From positions 55,050,663-55,114,662 of the forward strand of contig NC_059500.1 of assembly GCF_018139145.2 (NCBI RefSeq): DNA of 64,000 nucleotides. The letters run 5' to 3'. Positions 36,101 to 46,572 of the stretch are shown here, one piece after another. Made by a program: the position numbers and the translations under genes. The DNA is from Gymnogyps californianus. Its lineage: Eukaryota > Chordata > Aves > Accipitriformes > Cathartidae. Below the pieces are notes generated by a model. That model was not told where the DNA came from and did not search any database. It saw nothing but the letters and a program-made list of their open reading frames with translations. The first letter of the stretch is position 1; each line of letters begins with the position of its first letter.

Positions 36101-38875
36101 AGAGGCCAAGGTGGACACATTTCTTGTTTTGTTATGGAGGATAAATGCCAGCTTAAGTCCTCTGCAAGCCAAGAGGAGAACAGCTGCCCGTGGAAGGGCA
36201 AGACAAAAGGACATTGTCTGGGCCATGAGTTCTGCTTTGTACCCCTAGGCAATAGGCCACAAGGCAGTGAAATGTGGCAGTGGGGTGGAATTCCCAGGAG
36301 GCACGCAGAGGATAGTGCTGCTCTTAGCAGCCTTGCTTTGCATGTTCAGCATAAAGGACATGTCTGGAAAGAAGGGAACCAGACAGCAGACCTCTTCACC
36401 TGGCTTCTCCAGAGACCCTGCTGCCCACAGCTGCCCAGCTCAGAGAAGCAGCTCGCAGCCCAGGCACCCTTGGGGACTGCACCGCTGCTCTCAATGCCCA
36501 CACTGGAGAGATGACCTTCCCCTCTTCTAGCTGTAGACCACTACAGCCCTGATCAGCCCATGATCCAAACCCTAGCATAACCCGAGCCTCTCCCAAACAG
36601 CCCCTATGCAGCCTCCTGCCCCTTCCTTTCTCCCACTGCTGATGGCAGAGAATCCACAATGGGGTCTCACCCTCCTGCTTGGGAAAACCTGGGGACTCCC
36701 TGGAGTGTGCAGACCTGCATGACCAGCAGAAGGCCTCATGTACCCCTAGGCCTGCAGGTTTTAAACACTGTCTTTTCCTTGTCCTTGCTTATCTTCCAGA
36801 GGCTCCTAATCACCCCGCAGCTTCCTCCTGTTGCTCCTGCCAACGTTCTCCAACAGCATCTGGGCCCTCCAGCCTTTTACAGCTGCTCTTTACACCTCAC
36901 AGGCAGTAATTAATTCAACACTGGTGGGCATGGCCAAGTTCTCCTTCAGAGGTTCACACCCCCTCGGCCCTGCCCAGGCAGCTGGAATAGTACAGCAGAG
37001 ATTTAGAGTCACTCCTTCCCCCACGACCACTGTCTTGTGGATCCTGGCCCCAGAATCATGCATATTCATGGCCAACAGGGCAGAAAGGATAATTTTTAAA
37101 AGCCCAGCTGCTAGAGGAAACAACAGTGGCTGGCTGAAACACCAGTAAAAGAGTGAATCTTGGCAACATCCCAGAAATTCAGCATCTGGGATAAAATGGT
37201 AGAATAAGCTTTTGAGGTCTGACATGAAGTCATCAAGTCAAATCAAGAGAAGATGTTTCCAGACCTCTACAGGAGTGCTCAGGGCCTGGATCACAGAAGC
37301 AGCCCTTCTTTACCTGGCTAAGCTTCACATGAGATGTGACAGGAGATGGCTACAGATGGGTTCCCCTCTTGCTCTTACTTTACATCCAGGTAACTCCACC
37401 AACTTCCTTACCGATACTCCCAAAATGCTTGTGTGTGAAGCAGAAAAGGATTTCGTCTTTTGGCACTAAAATCAGCTGCGGTTGGGTTGAACAAAACTGT
37501 AGCTGGGAAACAAAGATGAAAAGATTAAACTAATAACTATAGGGATTTATGATTTTATTAATATGATATACTCATCTGAATTAACTTTTATTGATCAGAA
37601 ATGGGGGAATTTCTCCTTTGTTATGCGATGACATAAAGCAGATCGACTTGATTCTTTCCTCCTCCCTTGTTTTTATATATAATTTGATTTGGTCCACATG
37701 ATGTGTCTTTCTGATGTAGGAAGCAGGAACTGAAAACACATTTCCCTATTTATTACATTAGAACATATTTATTAGTACAAGGCTGTTTCATGGCATTTTG
37801 CCAGCCTTCCCCCGCAAGAATAGGTGAACGATCGGTACAATAATATTGGTAGACCCAGATAGTCTCTCATGCCCTTTGATTTTACTCTCAGATGCAACAT
37901 AGATAAATTCACAAATCCAACTTCCCCATATGCACATTATGTACATGCATGTGCAAAGTAGGGTCAGAGAAGGCACGAATTACATAGGCATCTAAATTAC
38001 TAAAATCTCATAGCCTTAAGGGTGCAAATGACAGCATCATAAAACCTTCCTGAAGTTAAGCTCAAGATATTTGCATCTGGAGAATTCTTTTATATTCCAT
38101 CATGGAGAACAAGACTAAATTAGTGGGATGGAGAAAAACGCATTTGTTTCTGTAGTGCACGCTGAGAGGGTGGCTGGAGAGAGGGAATCTTGTTTCCTGT
38201 CTGTAACCTGTGCTGGGAGATGTAGTCTGTTATTTTTACTGTGAAACTGTGGGAGACATTTTCTGTTTAATCGTGTAACTGCTATACTGATGGTTGTTTA
38301 CTGGATAGTAGAGTAATTTTAGCAAACAGCTGTAATCTGTACAAGAAAATTAGTGTGTATAGATATAGATGGTAAGCAAATGATGATTGGGCAGAGGTAA
38401 GATGGAAAATATTATAAGTGTGTATATACATATATATCTCTTTGCAAAATTCACTTATTTGTATGTATACATGCATATATTTTTGGTATTATATACACAC
38501 ATAAACCCTTGCCTGGACTGGGTTTAATTTTTGCTTTGGAATGTTTTTTTGGTTGGTTGGTTTTGGTTGGGCTTTTTTTGCTTTTTTGTATCACTGCTCT
38601 CTTCCTGTCCTCCCCAGAGAAAAATCAGTTACATACTCAAACAGGGTATCAGATGAGTATTGGAGTATCATCAGTTAAGTTAGATAAAGTAAATCACTTA
38701 CATGCTTAATTTTAAATGAACCAAAACCATCTCTATATCAGTTCAGACTACACCAAAAGTAATTGGTGATGAAAAACTGTCCAACAGTTTGTTGTGCTAC
38801 AGCTCAGGTGAGGTGTAGGAGAAAGTTGGGTGGGTTATACCAGAGTCAGAGAAGACAAGAGAGACTTGTGGGCAC

Positions 38876-38917
38876 ATCTTCTTTCTTCAATATCTTCTTT
38901 CTTCAATGTCTTCTTCC
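38876..38917 (+). repeat. 16-bp tandem repeat
   Basis: The unit ATCTTCTTTCTTCAAT occurs twice exactly (38876-38891, 38892-38907), followed by a partial copy starting GTCTTCTTCC. Confidence 0.9.
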
Positions 38918-39931
38918 CACGAGCCCTCTTCCCGTGAGTGGGCGAGCATCAGCAGAGAGGCTGGGGGTTTGGAGGAGAGAGGAGAGGTGCTGCTGGGCAG
39001 GCAGGGGAGAGTGGAGCAGCCTTGAGGACAAGGAGAGGGAAAAGCTGGACATAGATACAGTGAGAAAATAAGCAGAGAGAAAGGCACGGGGAGGGCCTGC
39101 CATGGGTTGTGCACATGCACATACTGGGAAGGGGGACTACTGCGATGACAAGATGCCACCAGAGAGGCTGAACCAAGGGGAAAGATTAAGTCATGAAATG
39201 GAGAGCTTTTAAAAGAACAAAAAAGGGAAAGAGGGGAAACATGATGGGAAAATGGAAAATAAAGACTTTGAAAATGAGAACTTGGATAGGAACAAGGTGG
39301 AAGGGAAAGACAGAGACAGCCTAAATTTAGACATTAAGTGGCAACATTACATTATGATGATGGCCTCTGTATGTGCCCCTCCCCTTCTCAGCTCAGCTTG
39401 TGTCATACTGTGGGACAGCCTTGCATAGGAAAAGTTATGATTTAGTGAGCAGAAAGCTGATACGAATCTTAAATGTAGCAAGGGAAAACTGCAGGAATTT
39501 CACCTTGAACTTGTACTAGGAGAGGGAGAGAAATTACCCGCTCTGCTGGCATAGTGGGTGCCATCACAGTGCCTAACACAGACTCCCTGCAGACTCCTTA
39601 AGGAAATCAAACTTGCTTGTTTTAAAGTTTGGAAAGGAAAGTTTATGTTGAAATAGTAATTTTTGTGTACTTAGATCACAATAATCTGTTGGTTTATTAT
39701 ACAGACAGCCTGAGACTGTGCTCTTCTTTGTTTCTTAGGATTTCTAAATTACGTGAATGCTTATAGTACTGCTGAACAATATAATCTAGTCTTCAATATT
39801 GATTTGTTTGGTTTTAGACAGAGGGGCAGATTTTTAAGTATTTCACATCCACAAACAGAGGTAACATAATTAAAACCAAAAATATCTCAGTAACATCTTT
39901 TGAATATGTTTATCGTTTCACTCTTTCTTTT

Positions 39932-39955
39932 TTCTTTCTTTTTTTTTTTTTTTTA
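39932..39955 (+). repeat. Poly-T tract
   Basis: A nearly pure T run, preceded by CTTT-type units and followed by AAAGAG. It could be the complement of a retroposed poly(A) tail, but no matching gene body is visible. Confidence 0.8.
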
Positions 39956-40269
39956 AAGAGTAAGTCCTGTACAGATGTTATGAATACACACATTCAGTTA
40001 AAGTACCTACACCTATATAAAGGGCATCTCCCCACCAAAAATCTTTTTGGGGGATAAGACAGGTCAAAACCTATATATCTGACTCACTCAACAATTTTGA
40101 CCTGAGCCTGCAAATGAAGATAAGACAGATCAAAAGATGCTTTTGTGAGGAAATTAAGAGGGGTCAGCATCTGAACTCCCATAGAAGAGGTCCCTCTGGC
40201 TTTCACAAAGGAGTCACAGAGAAATAATTGTTAGCACTTTCCAACCACATAGCTTCAGTGTGGGAACAT

Positions 40270-40375
40270 ATCATTGTTATTTCAAAGCTGGGAAAATCAG
40301 GGCATGGAGAGGTCAACATGATTCCTTCAAGGACAGATAATGAGTCAGAGGTGGACCAACACAGGGTGGTGTTGT
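40270..40375 (+). repeat. Probable MIR-like SINE remnant
   Basis: The order of blocks resembles a MIR/CORE-SINE: TTATTTCAAAGCTGGGAAAATCAGGGCATGGAGAGGTCAACATGATTCCTTCAAGG (40277-40331), followed by AATGAGTCAGAGGTGGACC, the equivalent of the AGTGGCAGAGCTGGGA part. It is strongly diverged. Confidence 0.5.
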
Positions 40376-42156
40376 TCAGATTTCCAGGCCAGGGTCACAG
40401 CTATTGGGTGCACTGACTCCCTTGCCAGTACCAGATGCTGAACATTTCTAATTATTTATCAGTTGCGGAATTTCTATTTGCACTTCTGATAAAAGCCTCC
40501 AAAGACTGAGAGCCAAGGTCAGGCATCTCGATACCCAAGTGGAGTTAAGTGTTAGTGAATTAAAGAGCTGTTTACACTGAGGCGAGAGTACAGAAATGCA
40601 GAAACACAGCTCTGTGCGTTTAGGCAGCTTTATGGCAAACCTGCGGTGCCATGGAGGTAACAGGCTTCCAGCAGAGGTGGCAGTTGTGCTGAAGTGTTAG
40701 GAAAGTACTTGGGAATTTAGATGCTGAAAGCAAGACTTAAGCAGAGCTTGGGTCCTTAAATCCTTTGTAAAATTCAGCCCTTGACTCTCCATCTGTGCTT
40801 TTTGTTCTCTGTAATAAACTTGTGCATCGATCTCTTCTGATTTGAATAGCAAGCTAGCAGCAGAAGGTCTAGTCCCACTCACAGACTTCTTGCCTATCTG
40901 GCTCCAGGAATCTAATCAGAAAGGAGTTTGTTGCATTGGCAGCCCATACACTCTCTGGTGCTCTAATAACAAAGATTTTTCACTCTGCACGAGATGTTCA
41001 GTCACTGAGATGGTGGCTTGGCAGGTTGAAAGTTGTAGTTGTGCACACAGTGCAGCCAGTGATCCACTGCAAAATGTTCTTTCTATCACTTAAATGTAGC
41101 TGTTTCCCAGGTCACTTCTAATCTTTGATACATTTTTTCTGGTTTTAAATTGACAGAAACGGAAATTAGCAAGTACTCAAGGGTCATTGATTTTATGGCA
41201 CTGGTGACTGAGGCACCACATACACACCCCATCGTGCAAAGAAATATGCTTGCTACACTAATAAGGCTTTGGACACATCTTAGAAGGATGCATTTTTTTT
41301 TCACGAGCCAAATTTAGTAAACTGTAGTTTGTTATGGCATAATGTGCACACAGTTTTGTGCATTTGTACAAACTTCATCTAATCACTGTGTTGACAGGTT
41401 AGTATTTCAGCAGTGTAAAGGCTGGCATTTTGGTGGCATGCTGAAGGGTCACAGAGCTGGATTTTGCATGTGTGTTTGAAGAAGTCTTTTTTATGGTCAC
41501 TAGCACATAGGTCAGTACTGAGGCATTCAGGAGCAGGAATGATGTCATTATTTGTCACCAGGTGTCAACACCTCAGTCACGGAAAGAAACGTATTTTTCC
41601 TTGTACTTCAGACCCAGAGGAGAAACCCATGAAATGTAGCTTTTGACATTTTTTTCTAACAAACATAACTGCAAACGCATGGTCCCATCTTTGGTGCTTT
41701 TTCCATTTGCTTGTCCATGTGTCAGCCCTTCCGTGCAGGGCTACTCTGGCATTTCCTTCAGGCGAAAGTTTCGCAGTTGCACCTGCAACTCCCCAGTCGA
41801 CAAACAGGGCAGGTGGGTCGGTTTTTCCAGCAGACGTGCAGAGGAGCCAGAAAACAGCCAACCAGGAAAACCCACAGGCTTGTAAATCCAGGCTTAACTT
41901 TGTTTTCAGACACACTGTAGGTTTTTCACATCATGTTCTTATCAGTGTTATTGTGGCTTAAACAGTAAGCTGCATACCAGTGGAGACGGGAGGACCATAT
42001 TTATAGGCAAGGGAGGGTTACTTGGTGAGGTGAGGGAGTATCTTTGTTGCTGGCTCCAGCTGTGAAGAATTTTCAGGGAATGACCTTGGAGTTTCTGCCT
42101 CTCAGAAACCATGGCAACCAGCATTTGTTCTCATAAAATAATTTCTTGTCTTGCAG
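40376..42156. other. Unassigned unique sequence
   Basis: No gene recognised. Several overlapping frames of 60-112 codons around 41.58-41.96 kb in different frames and strands suggest stop-poor sequence rather than coding. An X-box-like motif (AAACCATGGCAACC) is at 42106-42119. Confidence 0.45.
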
Positions 42157-42400
42157 TGAGTGATTACATGCCTCCTCCAAACACTGAGGTAGAATCTCTC
42201 CATAAAGAAGAAAAAAAAAAAACCCCAAACAGAAAGCCCGAGTTGATCGTTCTGAATCCCTGTATCCTAAATAATGCACTGCAGCGCAGTTATCTGCTGC
42301 TAGCTGAACAACAAGCTGAAGAGTAGCTGCTGGATGATTGTCCATTCCTTTTTCTAGGTTAGCATAATTAAGTATGAAATAAATATAGACATCTTTGGTG
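42157..42400 (+). other. Candidate terminal coding exon with poly(A) signal (unrecognised)
   Basis: A textbook acceptor (TTTCTTGTCTTGCAG, ending 42156) is followed by an open segment starting SDYMPPPNTEVESLHKEEKK and ending LLLAEQQAEE at a TAG (42324-42326). An AATAAA follows at 42378-42383, with GT-rich sequence (TTTGGTGAATGCCTGTTTGTC) shortly downstream, the expected order for a last exon. The same frame is open upstream to an ATG at 42111. An A-run (around 42211-42221) encodes the lysines. I do not recognise the protein, and no upstream exon was found, so this may be a lncRNA exon or coincidence. Confidence 0.25.
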
Positions 42401-45400
42401 AATGCCTGTTTGTCTCCCTAATTAGCATCTGACAACTATCAGGAAAAAACATTCCAAGATTATACTGAGGCTTTTGTCGTGCAGTTTGGGAATTACTCAC
42501 ACAGTCATTTCCCTGTTCTTAAACATATTTTAAGGGCCTAAAAGCCATTTGCAAGTTATCTGTTCCTCAGATAATCAGTCTGTGCAATTCTGACTGTAGC
42601 ACCTTATGTATCTTGTGCTCCGTCCATGCAAAAACTCCCATCAGCTGGGCATGTGAGGGAAGAGAAATGTCTTCATACATCCATGCAGCTGAAAAAAATT
42701 TGCAGGAAAAAAATCCCCAAAAATCTTAAAAAAGATAAAGCTGTGGCAGCAGCTGAGCTTGTCCTTGCACCACAACATGCATAACTTGTCACTCCTCAGT
42801 AGTGAAAAAATGTGTGAAAAATAAATGGGCAAGCCTCCACACCTGCTTTAGGGTCATCTCTGAGGTGGCTGGCATTTCATTTCATAGGGAGGAAGGTTGC
42901 TGAGGCAATTAACTGTGCTCTACCCATCATCACTTTATAGCTGCTTCCTTTAATCTGAAAAAAGGTGCAGATTCTGAAAATTGCATATTTTAAGCCTGGG
43001 TCCTAAGGAAATAAGTCCTAAGTGGGATCCAGCTGTTTCTGCCTGTGAATAATGCCTCTCCTTCAGTAACTTCCAGCCTTCTGACAGAATTCAAAAACAT
43101 CTAAATGAGGAGATGGGAACCTGAAGGACACTGATCCTGTTATTACAAGCGTGCTGATCACTGGGAGCTGGGTAGGAAACAGACACCAGGTTTTCCCCCC
43201 TTCCCCTGCTGCCTGCACTCTGATGGCCCTGTGCATCCCAGCAGGTCACCAGGTGGTGACCCCAACTTGCTCCTGAGGACCCTGCGGCTATCTATCTCCT
43301 CTGGCCCCACAGGGAGGCCCACAAGTTCAAGTCTAGGGTCTTCTCCTGCCCACTGCAAGAGGTGAGGAGAAGACTTCAGGGACATGGATCCAGCTGCTGT
43401 TGCAGTGGCCCTTGAGAGAGTTTCATTTCACCTGACCTACCTCTTCTTGCAGCCTGTGAGCTCCCTGGGAAAGCTAACCCATGAACAGGTTTGCATGCCC
43501 ACCCGCTGCCTGCAGTCCCACCATCTCAGCAGCCCCCACAGCACCGTGCTCCAAAGGCTGCCCTGGGAGCCAGGGGGGCACAGCCACTGGAGGGGCAAGC
43601 AGGAAGGACGGTCACCCCAACAGCACCAGGGAGGACCCCCCCAGCCATTTCCCTCCATCAAGTCTCTCCTGGCCCTTCCCTTGGGGCTCGGGCACCCTCC
43701 CTCGAGCCCGGGTCACCCCTTGCACTCCTCATCACCTGCGCACCAGCCACACGGCAAAGGCAAGATTTATGCGTGCTGTAATATCCCCACGGCTAATACC
43801 ATTTGTTGCTTTCCTTTATCAGAGACAAACCTCTCTACAATAGACATAATTATGATTCACAGCATTATTAGTGACAATCAAATGTCATACTTGAAAACAG
43901 GCAACATGAACTCCTATTTCATCGCAGGACTGCCCTCCTGCTGCTTTGCTACTAACAGTGACTTTCCCTTGCAGCTTTAAATCACTGTGGCAGGGTGTGC
44001 AGCTAAGCAAGGACTCAGAGCCCTCCTCTTGATCCCAGCACTCCCCACCGACCTGTGAACATCCTCCAAGGAAAACGCAGCAAAGGCTCATTTTTAGAGA
44101 ATTGGAACACAGGGTGCCTCTGAGCTCTGACAGACAGTCACTGGGAGAGGGGCAGGTTACAGTGTGACCTGCATGTGCCAGTTAAAGGCACCGCTGCCAA
44201 AATTGTGGCAGCAGAGGGGCCATGAGCCAAAGGGGGATATGGGCTGCTTGAGGAGGCTTGCTGCAGCATGTGGTGGGCAAGCAGCCCAGTGCAGAACTCT
44301 ATGGTGGGAAAAAAAGGAGCTCTTGGGGGACTCGTATTGCTGTAGGTGTTTTGGGACCCCGATGGGGCCCTTCACAAACCCTCCTTTAACAGCAACTGTG
44401 GTTTTGTCCAGGGAGCGTGACTGCAGTGATGCACGCACATAGAGTCAGGGTGCCCCCAAGCCTGGGAGCCTGGAGATGGGGGCTTTCCCCAGCCCCAGCC
44501 GAAGGGCTTTGCAGAGGGGTGCAGAAATGCTGCAGCCAGACCCGCAGGAGCCCCGTGTCTAATAGATCCCCAGCTCTCCTGGGCCACAAGTACACAGTGC
44601 CCAGATGTCTGAAAAGAAATGCTTAGCAGACATGTGCATTAGCTCCCAGATTAACTCTGCAGCCTTTTCCAGCCAGTTACTAAGAAGTAGGGGTTGAGAT
44701 CTGAAAGCATTGCATGGGATTAGCCATGCATCTGCCATTAAAATCAATCCTCTGCACTGCTTTGAAAATCTCAATTTGCAGTTATCTGCCTCTGGGACAC
44801 AATGAAAGAAAAAAGAGGAAAAAAGGAAGAGGAGAATGAATCCAGAAACATTTCAGATATATATTGTGACTCCATGGCATTTATTAATGATATCCTAGGA
44901 GGCTTACCTTATTCTTCGTATCAAGATCTTCAGATTATTTTAGTTCAGTTTCAGTTCAAAATGTCTAAACAAAGAAAAGGATGATGTAGTAATTGGGGAA
45001 GAAAAAAGGATCTGTTTGTTTTATATAATACTGCTGGACCAAGGTACAAAATTTAAGTCAGGTCCTAAACAAACACTTTTTTCACTAGATTTTTAAAAAA
45101 TACAGATGTCTATTTTCTGCTATTCTAAACCTAGGGTTTTTTTGGTTTTGAGCCTTAGGCCAGGTGAGGACTTCAGTGCTTTCCCTGCAGCATGTGTGCC
45201 AGAAACTTAATAGTTGCATAAATAAACCAACCAACCCTCGAAATTCTCCTGTGATTGCTCAGTTCTGGGTATTGCCACTTTCGGAACCCAAAAGCTTGAA
45301 GGTATGGTGAGGTGATGAATTGGCAACTGCGATGCGTGGGAGGGTGGTCACAAGTGGTGCATGTTGAGAAAGAAAGAAGCTAAAATGATAAAACAAAAAC

Positions 45401-46433
45401 AGTAAAAAAAGTTAAAAAAAAAAAAAGGTGACATCCATCAAGCAGGTGGTTAAATGTTTCTGTGGACGCTCCCAGTTTTTTCCAGAAGAATGTTTAACAT
45501 GCCAGACACAGAAAAGGTGGGGCAACTGTTGGTGTTAGGAAATGAGACCAAAGAAAAAAATCAAATCACTGTGATCAAAAATCAAATTGCTGTGATCCGC
45601 AAATACTGATCACAAAGCAATCACAAAAAAATCACAAAGCAAAAAGGTTATTGCTAGCTTTGATCTGCAGCTGCTTCACACTTGTTTCTTATGGAGGTAG
45701 CAGGGAGTGAACAGGTTGGGTGACTTGTCCTATATCCCCCATTTTGCTTCCAGAGCACACCTGCAAGGGGGTCCAGCAATGCACCTTTCTAGGAAGAAAA
45801 ATGAGAGCTGAAAGTGAATTGAGGATAACAGCATGGCAAACCGAGAGACGGAGAACCAGCACAGAGAGAGAGAAGGAGGGATGTTGTGAAATGGCAGCTG
45901 ATGCTAGCACATTTCCACAGGCTAGGACAACAAGGAAGATGAGTGGGGAGAGGTGGCCACTGCAGGCTGGAGAACGAATCCTCAGCAGAGTTCAGGGGAG
46001 GAGGGAGTGTGAGGAGTCGGACTGCTGAACTGCAATTGCTCGTCCTCAACTTGGTAGCCAGTCCCAACATTTCATTCTTCATTTGATCATTTATTCTTAT
46101 CAGTTAAGTGGAAACCTGAAAAATTCCCTTTTGTACCAAAAAGACTTTTCATTCTAGCCAAACCAAAACATTTGATTTTGCAACCTGTGTAACAAAAGCA
46201 GAGGAAACAGCACTAAGCTCAAGGGTGAGCAGAACAGCAGAGAAGCAAGGTCTCCCTTCTTTCTAACCACCGAGGACAAGGGACCCACCACGTCCAGTGC
46301 CCTGCTTCCTCACACCTCCGCATACTTTTCTGGTTTTGAGGCAGGGCTCCTGCAGGGGTGGTGGGGCTGTTCTGCTCTGCTGGGAGTCCTCCCACTTCAT
46401 GTGGCACCTTTAGTTCCTCATCAAGCAGCAGCG
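42401..46433. other. Unassigned sequence with a GC-rich patch
   Basis: About 43150-43760 is GC-rich and stop-poor, producing frames up to 198 codons (43384-43980) whose composition changes abruptly from GC-rich to AT-rich, which argues against a real gene. About 44620-44790 has a moderately complex, ATTA-containing sequence that might be conserved noncoding DNA. A local repeat cluster is listed separately at 45555-45645. Confidence 0.45.
45555..45645 (+). repeat. Local ATCAAA/CTGTGATC repeat cluster
   Basis: AAAAATCAAATCACTGTGATC (45556-45576) is repeated with two or three changes at 45577-45597. CACAAAGCAA-type units follow, with ATCACAAAGCAA at 45609 and again at 45631. GATCACAAAG is partly complementary to CTGTGATC, so the cluster has both direct and inverted character. 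Confidence 0.75.
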
Positions 46434-46572
46434 TGCAAGTGGTTAGGACACTAGCCACAGAGACAGAACATGAGGGTTCATGTCCCAGTTCCACCAATAT
46501 CTGAGTGATTTTATCACAGAATTTCTGTGGCAATCTCCTAGATCAGAGGAAGACGCTGAACCTCAGTCTCAC
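46434..46572 (+). repeat. tRNA-derived SINE remnant (MIR/CORE-SINE type)
   Basis: GTGGTTAGGACACTAGCC (46439-46456) matches the head of amniote tRNA-derived SINEs. It is followed by GAGGGTTCATGTCCCAGTTCCACC, which contains a B-box-like GGTTCATGTCC, and, after a degraded middle, AACCTCAGTCTC. The order is that of an old MIR/CORE-SINE in forward orientation. It is not a functional tRNA gene. Confidence 0.75.

Larger units (their letters stand above)
27131..40269. other. Long unassigned stretch
   Basis: Thirteen kilobases contain no gene or repeat that I can name. Local low-complexity spots include the GT-rich run at 38545-38588, the 16-bp tandem repeat at 38876-38917, a TA-rich patch near 38420 and a poly-T run near 39942. 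Frames of 130-155 codons at 32901-33368, 33749-34141 (reverse) and 36092-36514 have no recognisable domain. Confidence 0.5.

Noticed and set aside
43384..43980. 198-codon open frame
   Set aside because: It spans a GC-rich, stop-poor patch and then an AT-rich segment with abrupt change in composition, other strands and frames are also open, and no domain is recognisable.
46471..46484. B-box-like GGTTCATGTCC suggesting a tRNA gene
   Set aside because: It sits in a degraded tRNA-derived SINE, and no cloverleaf can be drawn by eye.
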